64,000 nucleotides of DNA from Spirometra erinaceieuropaei (GCA_902702965.1 CACRXP010000049.1:1007591-1071590), one strand, 5' to 3'. Positions 37,881 to 50,884 are shown, counted from the first letter of the stretch. Notes: generated from the sequence alone by a model not told the origin. Numbers and translations are program-made.

Positions 37881-40800
37881 CGCACTTGTGCAGCGGCTGA
37901 TGAAATTCTTTGGATAACTGTTCTTTGCCGATTAGCCTCTGAGATGCCGTAGTTCTTGCACTCTTCCTTCGGGTTCACCATTGTGCGCTTCTACCCGATC
38001 GAAGAGCGCCCTAACACAGCCCCGTTTTTACACCATCGATGTTTGTTATGATAGCTCGGGACCTGAATTGTGTAAGTCGCCTTTCTAGGCACTGTAGTGT
38101 TGAGTTTCCAATCAGGACTGCACGTGGCCAGTACGTCAAGGAAGGATAATTTCTCTGTCTCTTCTCTTTCTCTTGTAAACTGAATGTCGAAGAAGATGCT
38201 GTTATTCAGGTCTCAAAAACTCAATTGCTTGTCATTCTCAACAATAAAGAATTATCGTCCGCGTATCGGCACCAAAACGCAGATTCGTTGTAGTTGAGAA
38301 CGACTATTTCAGTACTTGCATGACCAGTTTCGCAACTGGACTGGCTACTGGGAATCCCACTGGTATTACTTTGGTCTGTTCAAAGATTTAACTATTTAAG
38401 GTAAGGAAGGTTCTTTGGTAGAATGAAAAGAGTTGTGTTAAGTGCTGCATATTGTGGGCCCTATCGTTTAATTATCCCTTCCTTTCGGTCGTGTGCGTAG
38501 CAAATCGCAAGTCAGATTTGGTGGAATGGATGTGAATATTGAGACAACACTGAAGGATGCCATACCTTGGTCGAGACGTTATACCCGAATGCCCAAAGTG
38601 GAATCCTTTTTTTACAATTCACCAAAGACAAACCCGAGTTCCAACTACTAAATCATCTCTTATTGGACTACAAGAAATCCTTTCGGCTTTAGTTCAATAA
38701 GGAAGCAGCCTTAGACAGCTGTGATCAATGGGTTTGTAAGAAGTCTGAAGAAATTCCAAAGCGAAGCCAGAATACGAAAACGACCTAATTTATTAGGTGT
38801 AAACGAAAGCCGTTTTGAAAACCGGAAGTTTTATTTTTATTCAACCTGTTAACATCAACAAAAAGGCAATTTAATCGGATTTAGAGTGTTTCGTTTAAAT
38901 TTTCCATTTCTCGGAGAGACAAACTCACATTCTTAAAATCAGTCTTAGCTTTTGGTACGACGCTGGAAAGTAACTTGATATACTGGTAAACTAGTTGGGC
39001 TTATTACGTATAGTTTCAGTCCTCACTTTGCGTAATTCTATTTGTAGCGTCAGTGGTGATTTCTGAAGAGGCTGAAATTCTACTCCTACCCCTGTTGTGC
39101 ACTGTTCCCTTTATTTTAAACTATGATAAGCAAAAACGTTAAATGCAGCAATAAAAATAACAGCCAAAGGCCATAGTGCAAGTATTCCACACGTAGCTCT
39201 GTGGTAGAGAGAGAGGAAGTCGCTTTATTTTGAAATCATTAGTTCAAAATTTTCAGCAAAAAATTGGCTCCATTCACTATGGGCAGTAAATAAGTTAATA
39301 GATTATTCAAGAGTCAAAGTTTAACACAAAGAAACGATTATTATGAGGATAGTTCAAGTCGTAGTTTTTGTATTTCTATCTCTTTGCGTGTGAGATAGCG
39401 CGCTAGGAATGGCAGTACAGAAGCTTAATAAACCGATGTGCGACACGACATAAGTCGGAAGCTGCGGGACATCGGGTGGGAAGACTTCGCAGAAATAAGA
39501 TCAGAATGCAAGGGATGGGCAACGTCATCTATAATCTGACCAGCAAATTGCTTGACAGCATCGAAATGTCGTTGTACGATACTGTCGACTAAAACGCGAA
39601 AAAACAATTCAGAAAACTCCAACAAAGAAGATGACAGACAAAAATCATGCTGTCGACTTCATCATTTTGCCTCTGCCGAAAGGAATTCCTTAAATTTCTA
39701 CAATATTTTAGCTCGCGAGGGGTAGAAATTGCCTTACAGCCCTGTAGCGTGCACATTTATCGATGCGAAGGGCCTTGTGGACCGAAATAAAGGCGACCAA
39801 GTTTCATTAACACTTTTTTGCTTTCGAGGGATCAACGGTGACCTCGACGCGAAGAGGTCAATTATTTGTCGCTAAGTTCTACCTATTTGATTTTTACGCT
39901 CGTTTACTGCTTCAAATTCTTAAAGGCACACAGTCAAATATGTCGAATCCGTTCTTAAAATGAAATGAAAGCACGGGAACGCGTTTCTGTCTGTCAACTT
40001 CCTTACGGCTCTTATTATGCAAAACATGCTAATGTCAGACGAATAACCTTGGAACACTCTTAAGGCCCAGTAGAATGCATAAAGCAGTGTTTTTCAAGCA
40101 TGAGAATGGTCCGCGCTCGGAAAGGAGCCATTCGAATAACGAAAACATCGAAAACAGTGAAGAAAAGTGAAGATTACTTATTGTCGTTAGGGTCTGGACT
40201 GCGTTTCAAGTGGTACATCAGTTGCCTTAAACGTCAGATAACCAGCCGAACAAGAGCCCACTGCTTTTGTCATTTATGCACGTAGCTGGTTAGCTAAGGA
40301 TGTCTATTACAGTCTTCATAGTTTTATCGACACCCCAAGTCGGCCATTGGGCAATGCAAATGAGCAGAAGGAATCTTCCGATCTATGTTTGTCTGTGTTT
40401 CAGGTCAAATACAGACCTGCATATGCATAGCCCGAATACTTTGACAGGTTCAAAACAAATTCCGGCGGCACAATACAGACAGGATACAAAGTAGAGCAGA
40501 ACAAGGCTTCGTTGATACAGACCGCTTGTCGTCGTATTTCATAGCTCTTCCAAAGTCCTTCCACTGCATACGTCCATAAAGACTAGCAAACTCACAGAAA
40601 AATGTGCGATTTTGGTTTCTCTCGATATTTGACTCTTCTGCCTGTTAAGCATGTAATACTTTATTTCTCCTGCCTCGTTCACATCTCACTTTTCATGGCG
40701 CCGGCACTGAGCAGCTAAGTTCCGACGGATTGCATTGTCAGTATCCACTGAGATGGACACTTTTCTGTCGCGCCACGATTTCCGTAGATTGTTCTGCTCT

Positions 40801-41060
40801 AAAAAAACTCATCAACATAGGTATACTACACAGGCCGGCATACTTGTTAGCTTGCGACTGCCTCGTCCGCAACTTACATATGGAACCATTAAAACACGTC
40901 ATGAAAATAAGCCTTTTGAATCCTTGTGCAAGCGTGCGAGTGCGGTTGCATCATCAGTGCTCCTGCGCTGAGTTAAATGCATTTCCTGCCTCAGGTCAGT
41001 TCCTTGACACGATCTATGTGAGGTGTACAGAGTTTTTGTGGATTTTGCTTCCGTAGCAGA
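37881..41060. other. No supported gene
   Basis: The stretch has only short open frames (61-108 codons) without recognisable domains. It contains a few GC-richer patches, possibly old repeats, but nothing I can name. Confidence 0.4.
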
Positions 41061-41064
41061 CATT

Positions 41065-41600
41065 TTCATTCAAAAACGCCCATATACTTTTATGTACGCT
41101 CCCTTGTTTTTGTCGGCATTCGTCATCTGCATACACCACACTCGTTGTTCGATCGAATGCGAGAGCTTTGGATTGAATCCCAGGGCATGATCTGAAGAGC
41201 ACGCCCTGTAAATCCATCAGACAACGCATTCCCAAAGTGTACATTATATACGCCGAAAAGGGGTTCCGATGGAAATAAGAGGGGGGATGGTCATTTCTGG
41301 CACACTGGCTTTCATAAGTCGGCCATAACTAATTGCAGAGCGTTGGACTACTTAATGCTCAAGGGCCGAAGAACCCGGGTTCAAATCGCATGTCATTCAG
41401 ACCTGCATTTTGTGTGGTAGGCTAACGACGGCCAGTATAACAGGAACGTCCATCTCAGACTCCCTTATCTTTTTCGGTATTTCCTCTGCATATTTACCGG
41501 TCGCTATGCAAAGACCCACTAGGGTTCTAATTCGAGCCCCAGGACATTGCGGGAAGAGCACATCTTTGGACTCATTGATGACCTTTGCTCCACCATATTT
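41065..41600 (+). repeat. Two diverged direct copies of a ~190-bp repeat flanking a tRNA-like sequence (SINE-like)
   Basis: Blocks at 41065-41245 and 41394-41590 share TCATTCA, TTTTTCGGYATT, YCTCTGCATA, CCCAGGRCAT, GAAGAGCAC and related words in the same order. The second copy follows directly after a tRNA-Lys-like sequence, the layout expected of a tRNA-derived SINE (head then body). The first copy lacks a head. Part of the second block is read into the open frame that continues into the Penelope copy at 41605. Confidence 0.4.
41318..41394 (+). tRNA. tRNA-Lys(CTT)-like pseudogene or SINE head
   Basis: The sequence has a GTCGGCC start, an A-box-like ACTAATTGCAGAGCG, a TTGGACTACTTAATG anticodon arm with CTT in the loop, a CCGGGTTCAAATCGC B-box/T-arm, and a GCATGTC end. 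Acceptor and D-arm pairing is imperfect, so a functional tRNA is unlikely. It is placed in front of a repeated body, favouring a SINE. Confidence 0.45.
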
Positions 41601-41604
41601 GTAT

Positions 41605-43108
41605 ATATATCCACCCATTAATAAAGTGTTGAAGTGTCTTGAAGGGGAGATGCAACTGTCAGAAGATATATCGAAATCCCTGAGAAAAAATGAACCGACA
41701 ATCCCGAAGATTTATGAATTACCTAAAGTTCACAAGACGGATGTCCCACTACAACCGATAGTATCATTAATCGGTGTACCAAACTACAAAATTTCCAAGT
41801 GGCTGCTCCTCAAACTTCATCCGCTTACGAGGAATCGCGAAACTTTAATTGAGAACCCAACATAGTTTCTAGAGAAATTGAAAGGAATCACAAATTCTGC
41901 TGATGAAATAATGGTCTCCTTCGATGTCTTGTCCCTCATCACATCGATACCTCTAGATGCACAGAAGAACTATTGATATCCTATGATACAGACGTTCCCG
42001 CAACTGACGTGCTCGAACTCATAGACCTATGTTTGGAAACCAACTTCTCATTCAACCAACAGTGCTGCCAACAACTGAAAGGAGCCCCTATGGGGTCACC
42101 CATTTCTGGTTTTCTCGCCGAAGTCACAATGCAGAAACTAGAGACTACTGCTCTTCCGTTAATTAACCCTAAATTGTGGCTGCGATATGTAGATAACACG
42201 TTTGTTATCATTAAAAAGGGCCAATTAGAAGCGTTCCACAACAGTATAAACTCAGCATTTCTGGGGATTACATTCACACTCGAAAAGGAAGTCAACAGTA
42301 AACTCCCTTTCCTGGATGCTCTCGTACAGAGAAATACCCAGGAAACATTACGTACACCGATTCACCTTAAAGACACCTATGCGAAATCATTCAACCTTAC
42401 GAGAGCAATCAGCCTATCTCTCACAAACTGGGTGCTGTCAACAATCTGCTTAATTGAGCAAAGCACATTGTTTTGATAAAGAAAGCTAACAAGATGAACT
42501 AAATTCCCTGTGTGAATTGTTTTCGCGGAATGGGTACCCCAGAGATTTTGTAAGCCGATGCATGAGGCAGAAAGAGTCGAAGAGAGAGGAGCCAGGTAAT
42601 CCGAATCAGACTTCCGAACCGAAAAACTTGACGAACACTTCCGTGTGTTAAAATGTGTCTGAACTCGTCGAAAGACACTTAAGGTAGCACCAAATCCAGG
42701 TGCGCACCGACCGACGACTACTTTGCGCACTCAGCTCGTGCACCTTAAGGATAGGGTTAACTATGTGGACAAGAAGGAAGTCGTTTACAAGATCCCTTGT
42801 GGTGCATGTGATGCCGTCTATTGCGGCCAGACTGGAAAATGCGCCTTTACACGCATTCACGAACATCATTTGGCAGTGAAGAGGCGAGACCGTCTGTCTC
42901 AAGTAGCCATGCACACCCTGGACACCGAGCACATTTTCGCTCGGGAGAAAACTTGCATTGTCGCTGTGTGCCCCTCCAAGAAAGGTCTGGAGTTCCTCGA
43001 GGCCATGCACTCAGACGAATAATGCATCAAATGGCACATCGAGTTGGATGTCGCGTGCAGAAATCTCATGGAAAGATGGAAGAAGCGAAGGCCAATCACA
43101 ACGGACTG
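41605..43108 (+). pseudogene. Penelope-like element: reverse transcriptase plus GIY-YIG endonuclease, inactivated
   Basis: The order is RT fingers (PKIYELPKVHKTDVPLQPIV, about 41697-41760), palm (VSFDVLSLITSIPL, about 41911-41952), LKGAPMGSPISGFLAE (about 42075-42123), then LWLRYVDNTFVII where YVDD is expected, and KLPFLDALV. A GIY-YIG domain follows (42723-43021: VVYKIPCGACDAVYCGQTGK, then EFLEA). It is broken by an in-frame TAG at 41863-41865, a frameshift near 41970, frame changes from 42370 to 42480, and a TAA at 43020-43022. The D-to-N change at the catalytic site would by itself abolish polymerisation. The N-terminal part is missing, so the copy is 5'-truncated. Confidence 0.85.
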
Positions 43109-43164
43109 ACACACACGGCGGCCGCTGACTGGCACGAACGCCAAGCCATTATCGATTTTTGAAG

Positions 43165-46100
43165 TGCACTTAAGATGCTACCTGTATTGGCGCATTTGCT
43201 CCCCGACTGCATCTGACGACGGCCGGGGGAACCGGCGACGAAAATTTGCACAATAAACTTCCTTTTCCAAAGCGCATATTCGACTTCGACATATACAGTT
43301 GGGACAACATGTAGGACGGAGAACAGGCGAAATGCAGGAAGACACAAAAAATAAATTTCTGCCGAAAGTTTTATCGTATGCTATCATTTGACTAAGACAG
43401 TGAGCGTGATGACAAAAAATAGACAAAAGTCTATTTTCAAGAGTCAGTCAATATATTTGGAGTAAACGACAGAAGTCCTAAAAACTCCATTTAGATGGCA
43501 CAGATCTAAGGGAAAATAGTTAAAGTGCAAGAATTTTGCTTGCAGTTTCAGTAAGGAGAATTCATAAACATAATAATTGAAGGGACTTTGAGTAAACCGC
43601 CGCTGGTAAGTCTACATTTAGTCTGGAAGGTAAGGAAATTTCAATCAATGAGGACAGCGAATAAGTGATGCTTGCAGTCACACTGAATTGTGGCGTACAT
43701 TTTGGGGTTGTCAGCTATGTGGGGTCCTACACATCACCCTTACCGGATGGAAAATAAAATAACTTGCAGGCTTTTCGTTGCATGAGTTCTTCAGTGACTT
43801 TTCATGATCTCTCATTGAAAGTCTCGCTACTCACTTGCCACTCATTTTTCGTCGTTTTGTACGTCGTATGCGCACAAGATTTTTGCTCCTAAGTGAGACT
43901 CTTTAAGCGCAATTTAGTGGGACTCTGCTTCAGGCGATATGTGTTGGTTGGAGAGCGAAAGCGGACGTTAGTTATATGTTTTGGGGATCCTTACTCTAAA
44001 ATAACTGAACTTTAACATACAAAAGTTAATAAGTTCCAGCTATGTGACAGGCTGGCGTCTTTTCTGTTGATGCCTTGCATGACCTACCGAAGAACGTAGT
44101 GAGCATGTTAAAGGAAGGAATACCTTCGGTAGCTCGGAGGCTGAAATCAAAGCTGCAATTCGAAGATTAGGCAAATAGCTGCTAACTTCAGAAGATACCC
44201 GACCATAAAATGCTCCTTCTCTTCACTTTTCCCGTTTCAGTAAAAAGGCATTTGCCGAATGCAAGAAAGCTCAGCCGTTACCATAGCCATCTGAAGCGAA
44301 GTTGTGATAATTCTGGCACACTTTTCCTCGAAAAGATTCGAATTAATGTTCGGAATCATAAATATGCGAGTCAATCCTGGTTCCGTTTCTTGCTCGTCAA
44401 CATTGCAGCCTCAATTACGAATCCGGTCAGTGTTTCGCAACTATAGCCCGTTCCCTCCGCTCTTTAAGACTTGGCTGCCCACGGGTTTGTCATTTTTCCC
44501 AAAATGTCAATCGATCGATCATTTGAAAGAGAGCATTCAAAATGCATTGGATCCAGATGTCTCTCCCAGTGCATAACTGGCTGGTCTCCTGTGGGTTACT
44601 GAGGATATAAGTGCCAGAATGTCACGCGAAATGCGTTTTGTCTATCTTTCTGTAAACTAATATTCGTATTTTCTTATTTTGCGTCTCTTTCTCCTCCAGT
44701 CTGATTGAAACTGGCCGCAGTATGATCGGATTCTCAAGAATGCATGACCGCGCATCGCAAAACTGACCAGCCAAAAATCACTTTACAATCTCAGTACGAA
44801 ATAGTAAGATGTTCCGAGTCTCTGTTAGAAACCTGGGCATTATTTTTTCGTCGTACTCCAAGGAAACTGTTTATCTCATGGTCATGGTAATAGGCATATT
44901 ATTCGTTTTTCCCCATATCTACTTGTACACCCGCAAATGCGATCGCCTGTTCTGCACCGAATCCAAGTGTCTCTTTTCTTGTATATTTATCGCATCGTTA
45001 GTTATATCGAATTCGGATGCACTAATAATCTATCCTAAATAAGCTGTTATGACACTATATTAAACGTTGTCACAACATCTTGTAATTGCCACCTTGCTTT
45101 TGCCGAGCTAAGTAATCAGTAAACTGACACTTGGCTGGCAGGCTACAGTTAGGTATAGCTTGACTGTGCGATTGTCTCGCTTTAATGTTAACTTGCCTTA
45201 TCTGTTAATTTGTTCCTCATCCTTTGCAACAGTCTCCTCCAAGTCCAAAGAACTTAAATTCTAACCCTCTGCAGTTGCTTAATCGTGATAAACATGCCTG
45301 ACCGTGATCGAACGCGAACTCCTGTTTATATTTTCCGTTCAACTCATGATTTTCATTTGGTAATCAACATTTACTACTACCATCACTTCCATAGCATCGC
45401 TTGCATGCATACTCCCGCAAGGTACGCGCTGAATCTCTGACTCCGTTATTTCACCCGGACGCAGGACCCCTGTTTTCATTATCTTCTCAACCTCATAATA
45501 TTTATGCAGTAGTGGAATAATTAACCTAAAAATTTTCTTTCGCTTGTAAGAAATAGATTGACACGAAATAGATAGATATTTTCGCACAATTAGTAACTCG
45601 TAATCCATCTCAATGCTTATAGGTTTGCATTTTCCTTAGTTTTGCTTAGACGTTGTGCATATAGTTTGCATAAACAACTAGTCTTTTAGCATCTCTCTAT
45701 GTAACATTATGCAAAGGCAGGTATTTGTTCTGGGTCATCATGCTTTCTGGTGGTTCTGTGCAGTGTGGCATTACTTTAGCTTCTCAGTGTACTTAAAGGG
45801 TTAATCTAGCGAAGCCTAAGATATGTTCAGTACAAAAGGGGCTCTAGGTTTGCTGAGTTTACTCTTGCGCCACTGCATGCGTCCCATAATCAGACTTTTG
45901 AATGTTTCCGATAAGCTCTGTTTAACTGTTCTCCGGAGTCCCAGTCAGGGATATATATGGTGCCATAGCTGGCGTAAAATGCCTTCATTCTTTAGATTAC
46001 CTTTGAAGTTGGACCGCTTCACGCGTACCTCAAAAGGAACGTTGTTTCCATTCCTACAGATGTAAATTGCTCTTAAAAGAAGGGAGTGCGGGTTTGGCAA

Positions 46101-46580
46101 AAACTGTCATATTTCGTGTGCATAGACTTAGCAGGAGACAACTCGGGCACAAATTCATTTTCCCACATAATTACTGAGTAAACGCAAAGTATTTCATAAT
46201 AATCGACATATGTGAAGCGGCTAAATTCAAAAGAACTCCCACCTAATTAACTTGACACCTGAAAAAGTATTAATTGACCTGAATTAGCGGGTTCATGCAC
46301 GAACGCTGGTTGCCCTGTGTCCATTTTTTGATCAATTATATGGCACAATAGATCGAAATCATAGAACTCTACTCGCAGATAAAAAGTAAGAAGCGGAGAA
46401 TCCTGTCGGGCACGCCTCGAAACTATCTACGAAGAAGTCAGAGCAAGTTAATTGGTTCTTCAAAGCCGTAGCTATTTTGTAACAGCTAGAGCCATCGTCT
46501 CGGAATGGATGTGATGTGTTTCTGGTCCTGGAAGGAGATAAGCTATTGACACTGTAAGAACTCCCATACCGGACGAGCAC
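43165..46580. other. No supported gene
   Basis: Open frames are short. One at 44809-45042 (77 codons) has a hydrophobic, membrane-like segment (VYLMVMVIGILFVFPHIYLY), but has no partner exon or family resemblance that I can identify. Confidence 0.4.
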
Positions 46581-46833
46581 TTCAAGATGGTGGAGGAAGG
46601 AAACATAACGTTCATCTTCGGCGTCCTCATGCATCACAAGTATATCGGTGGTCTAGAAACAAAGGAGAGGAAAACACAATATGCTAACGTTCATTTTCAA
46701 CACCAGTGGCATAAGTATCTGCAGAGGCAGTTGTCCGAGAGTGGTCTGTCGGCACACAGAGGTGCGCTGCGGCGAATCGGAATGCAATATGATTTGAAGC
46801 CCTAGAATCCCTTGCGTATCGTTTGAATTAATA

Positions 46834-48059
46834 ATGGGAGTCGACAAAACACCATCAGGACAATGTGCGAAAAACTCGCCGCAAGCGGGATTCGAACCCA
46901 GGTCCAGTCGTAGGGTGACCAGCGAGATGACCGCTAGACTATCGGCGCACGTCCAACAGACTGAAATAAACAAAGGAGTAAACATTATTCGTAGTACAAA
47001 CGACACTATGTATGAAGGAAAGTCCATCGAGAAGGCCTTGCCACCTAGGATTAGCGCTCGCTCTCTTTATAGTTGCAACCAGGGGCCCGCAAAGCGTGCT
47101 AAAAGCGTTATCACAGCAAAACCTGTTAGTTACGAGGACGAGCCATGCACTGGATGCTCATTTATTCTGCTGAAAGTCCAGAAACTCGAAAAAGAGCTGA
47201 CTGCTTTAAGGGAACTCGTGCAAGCGAACGATAGTGTGCAAAACGCGGTGAATAGCGCTAAAGTTAGCAAGAAAAAGGGAAAGTGCAAAACTCTAAAACA
47301 GCCCAAGAACAAAGCTTGTGGAAAACCTCTGTGCAAGGGCGCCGATACCCTGGACGATGGGAAAATAGCAACGGAGTCTCTTGTTTCTATGGAAGACAAC
47401 ACAAGCGAACCATCAACTTCTCTCGGCCATTCCGCGTGTTCAATAAGACCCTCAGTTGGAAGTGAGGAAACAAGCTCATGGCCAGATGGAAAGAGTAAGC
47501 GCCACAACGGGAGTATAGAACCCCAGACGACTCCGGTGGATCTCCTGAGACCTTCAGCTGACAAGGCCGCCGGAAACAGAACAAATGAACCCCTTGATCG
47601 TCAACACTGCGTAGTCGTCCAGGGCCTATCGGAGTCGAATGCTCCTACCCCGAAGGAGAGGATCTCCGCTGACCTTAATATGCTTCAACACCTACTGAAC
47701 AAAATGCTTAATTTGAATGAAAAGATAACCATTCGCGCAGCCTTCAGGATCGGAAAGAAGGTGAGCGAACAATCGGAAACTGTGCGGCCACGACCTCTGA
47801 AAATTGTTTTGAACAGTAAAGAGGAGGCTAGCTTACTTCTGTCCAGGAAAAGCAGCCTCCGAAACTCTCACAAGGAAGTTTTTTTCAGCCGGACTATTCT
47901 CCAGCGGAACGTCTGAAACGCCGCGAATTGGTAACGGAGTTGAAGAGGACACTTGCAGCGGGAGAGAGCAACTTGGCCATTTTCAGGGGACGAGTGATAC
48001 AGAGGAACGCGATGTTGTTTTGGAACCAGCCAGTCATCATGATGACGGCAGCAACATAA
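46834..48059 (+). pseudogene. CR1-like ORF1 (nucleic-acid-binding Gag-like protein), one-base frameshift
   Basis: The first 360 codons run 46834-47916 and include a CxxC-type patch (CTGCSF, residue about 105), a coiled coil (KVQKLEKELTALRELVQAND) and an RRM-like region (VVVQGLSESN ... AAFRIGKKV). The frame breaks in a T7 run at 47879-47885. One extra T would restore reading through SPAERLKRRELVTELKR to a stop at 48057-48059. That extension overlaps the start of ORF2, as expected for coupled translation. The first roughly 40 codons cover a tRNA-like segment, so the true start may be a later Met. Confidence 0.75.
46877..46949 (-). tRNA. tRNA-like sequence antisense in the 5' part of the CR1 element
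   Basis: On the minus strand: CGCCGATAGTCTAGCGGTCA (A-box region), an anticodon-arm-like TGGTCACCCTACGACTG with CCT in the loop, CTGGGTTCGAATCCCGC (T arm with intact B-box), and CGGCG pairing back to CGCCG. Pairing is weak in the D and anticodon arms and the U33 equivalent is C. A functional tRNA is unlikely; a tRNA-derived relic captured by the LINE or lying at its 5' boundary fits better. Confidence 0.45.
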
Positions 48060-50884
48060 TATTGGCAAACCCGAGACTAACCGAACGAAGCACTGTCGAA
48101 TGTTGCAAACTAAAATTCTTTTACACCAATGCTCAGAGTCTGTTTTCCAAGCTTGACGAACTGAGAATACAGGTAGCCGATACCCTTCCCGATGTTATAG
48201 CAATAACAGAAATGTGGCTGTCAGAGGACGTTGGTGATTGCGAGGTAGCATTAACAGGATACCATTTGTTTAGGAGAGACAGGAGAGGCCGCCGGGGTGG
48301 AGGAGTTGCCATGTATGTCAAGAGCAACTTAGCAGTGTGTGAGAGGACCGACAAGATTTATAACGACACAGAGGCAATTTGGCTGACAATAAAGGCACGG
48401 GGATCTCAGTCCCTCGAAGTCGTAACTATATATCGGCCCCCGCAGGCGGATCCCGACCCAGATATTTGTCTACTGAAAAGCATAAAAGAGATCGCCAGCC
48501 GACCAGACGTTGTTCTCATGGGGGATTTTAATGCACCCTGCATTCAATGGAGCGATATGCATGCGAAGTGCTCGATGAATACCTTCGATTACCATCTACT
48601 AAAGACAACCCTAGAAGCTCTACTCACGCAACATGTCCTGTTTCCAACTAGAGCTCGTGGAGGGCAACAGGCCAGTTGTCTGGACCTCGTTTTTACCAAA
48701 GATCCTGACAGTATAGACGAGGTGTACTACCTACCCCCGCTCGGTCGAAGTGATCATGCAGTGCTTTTATGCGAGTACTTGCTGTATTCTGAACCGTGTA
48801 CAAAAGACAATACGAAGCCAAATATATGGAAAGGGGACTTTCGCCAAATGAGAGCTGAGGCATCACAAATAGACTGGGATGTTCTCTTCTCCGGAAACGT
48901 TAACGAGGACTGGAATTTATTCAAGGATCGTTTACTGCATCTAATGAAGAACCACTGTCCCTTATCAAAGCCTAGGACATCAAAACGCCCTCAGTGGCTA
49001 ACACGAGAACTCAAAAGGGAGATCAACAAGAAAGGAAGGTTATAGAAGAAATTTCGCGAGAACAACAAAAATGCAGCGTTTACAGAATACAAAATTCAAA
49101 GAAATAAGGTGAAAAGTCTGATTTTCAGGAGGCGACGGGATTTTGAGAGTACTTTGCTCTGCCGAGTCGGTAAAAATCCGAAATTGCTCTACGGCTATTT
49201 GCGGAAAAGCACACGTAACAGGAATCGCATTCCTGTTATGAGGGTTGATGACGGCTTGGAGATATCGGACAGTACAAATAAGGCTGAGCACTATTCTCAA
49301 TTTTTCCGATCCGTTTTCACAAGAGAAGCAGACTTTACCCCATCTAATTCTGAGAACATGAGAGAAGAAGCGATTTTAGAAGAACTGAAAAGCTTGAAGG
49401 AATGTAAATCTCCCGGTCCGGACGAGATCCCAGCAAAGCTGCTCTTTGAACTTGCCCAACAGCTGGCCAAGCCACTATCCTTTCTGTGCCAGAAATCGTT
49501 TGATGTTGGAATTCTTCCCACAGACTGGAAGACGGCCGACATTACACCCCTTTACAAAAGCGGTAGTCGTGCCCTGGCGACAAACTACAGACCCGTCATT
49601 CTGACATCAATCTGCTGCAAAGTGATGGAGAAAACCATCAAAAAGGGGTTGATGGCTTACTTGGAAACCCACAACCTCTTGTCCAATGCGCAATATGGTT
49701 TCCGTAGGGGAAGATCATGCGTTACGAACTTGCTATACACAATGCAAAGTTGGACACGAGCACTGGACGCAAAACACACCGTGCATGTTGCCTATATTGA
49801 TTTTCGGAAGGCGTTTGACAGTGTTCCGCACCAGCGTCTCCTACAAAAGTTGAGAATTATGGGCATCGGTGGCAAACTTCTCAAATGGATCGAAAATTTC
49901 CTTATCGGCCGCTCCCAAATTGTCTTCGTAGAACAACAGCAATCAAGGTGCACATTCATAGAGAGTGGGGTCCCACAAGGCTCGGTGCTCGGACCAACCC
50001 TCTTTCTCTTGTTCATCAATGATTGTGTAGATGGGTTGGACTGTGATTGTGCCATGTTTGCGGATGACATAAAAATCTGAAAAGTCATCCAGAATGCTGC
50101 CGATGAGACCAACTTCCAAGAAAATCTTTGTCGATTGGACGAGTGGTCCCGCAGATGGCTCTTGTCCTTCAATTTGAACAAATGCACCATTCTGCGCCTC
50201 GGAAATCAGACCCCTAGTATGCGGCAATACCATCTGAACGGAATGCCACTCCGAGAAGCAGAAACTCAGAAAGATCTCGGAGTTTGGGTTGCAGACAGCC
50301 TTAAGCCTTCCACACAATGCTGTTAGGCGGTCAAGGCCGCAACCTCAATGCTATATGCCATCAAGCGGGCATTCGTAGTTTTCGATGAACACTGCTTCTC
50401 CAAAGTCTTCGGCACGTTTGTAAGGCCGCACCTCGAATATGTAATTCAAGCCTGGAGACCGTGGACGCATCAGGATTACGATCTGCATGAAAGGGTGCAG
50501 AGACGAGCAACAAAATTAATAAGAGGTCAAAGTGCACTGCCATACGAGATCCGCTTAACTAACCTTAATCTCTATCCTCTGAGTTATAGGCAGTTGCGCG
50601 GAGACATGATATAAACTTTCCGTATTGTGCGCGGCTTGGATTGTGCCCTTCGGCGCGATGACTTTTTCCAACTCGCCACTACAACTAACCTCCGGGGACA
50701 TCCCTTCAAGCTACGTGTGCCACAGGGTAGACTGAATGTGAGAAAATATTTCTTCTCCAACCGTGTCGTGGAACCGTGGAATAACCTGCCCGAGACGGTT
50801 GTTATGTCTCAATCTGTGGAGACATTTAAATGTTGGCTTGACAGATATATGCTGCAGCAACAAGCGGACTATGTGACTTTTTAG
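48020..50884 (+). pseudogene. CR1-like ORF2: apurinic-type endonuclease and reverse transcriptase, four in-frame stops
   Basis: A single 955-codon frame. The endonuclease has FYTNAQSL (about residue 34), ITEMWL, RRGGGVAMYV, GDFNAP (about 168), LDLVF and LGRSDHAVL. The reverse transcriptase has GPDEIPAKLL, NYRPVILTS, YIDFRKAFDSVPH, GVPQGSVLGPTLFLLFIND and FADD (680-683), followed by a thumb/C-terminal region to residue 954. Stops lie at codons 342 (TAG, 49043), 687 (TGA, 50078), 769 (TAG, 50324) and 865 (TAA, 50612). No frameshift is seen. The first two stand where Trp is usual (TGG), so single G-to-A changes explain them. Catalytic residues are otherwise intact, implying a recent loss of function. 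Confidence 0.9.

Noticed and set aside
41318..41394. Functional tRNA-Lys gene
   Set aside because: D-arm and acceptor pairing are poor and it is joined to a repeated body, so a SINE or pseudogene is more likely. The same reasoning applies to 46877-46949 and 59231-59297.
49043..50614. Alternative genetic code or stop read-through in the LINE
   Set aside because: TAG, TGA and TAA all occur at different sense positions, and neighbouring genes use standard stops; nonsense mutation is simpler.
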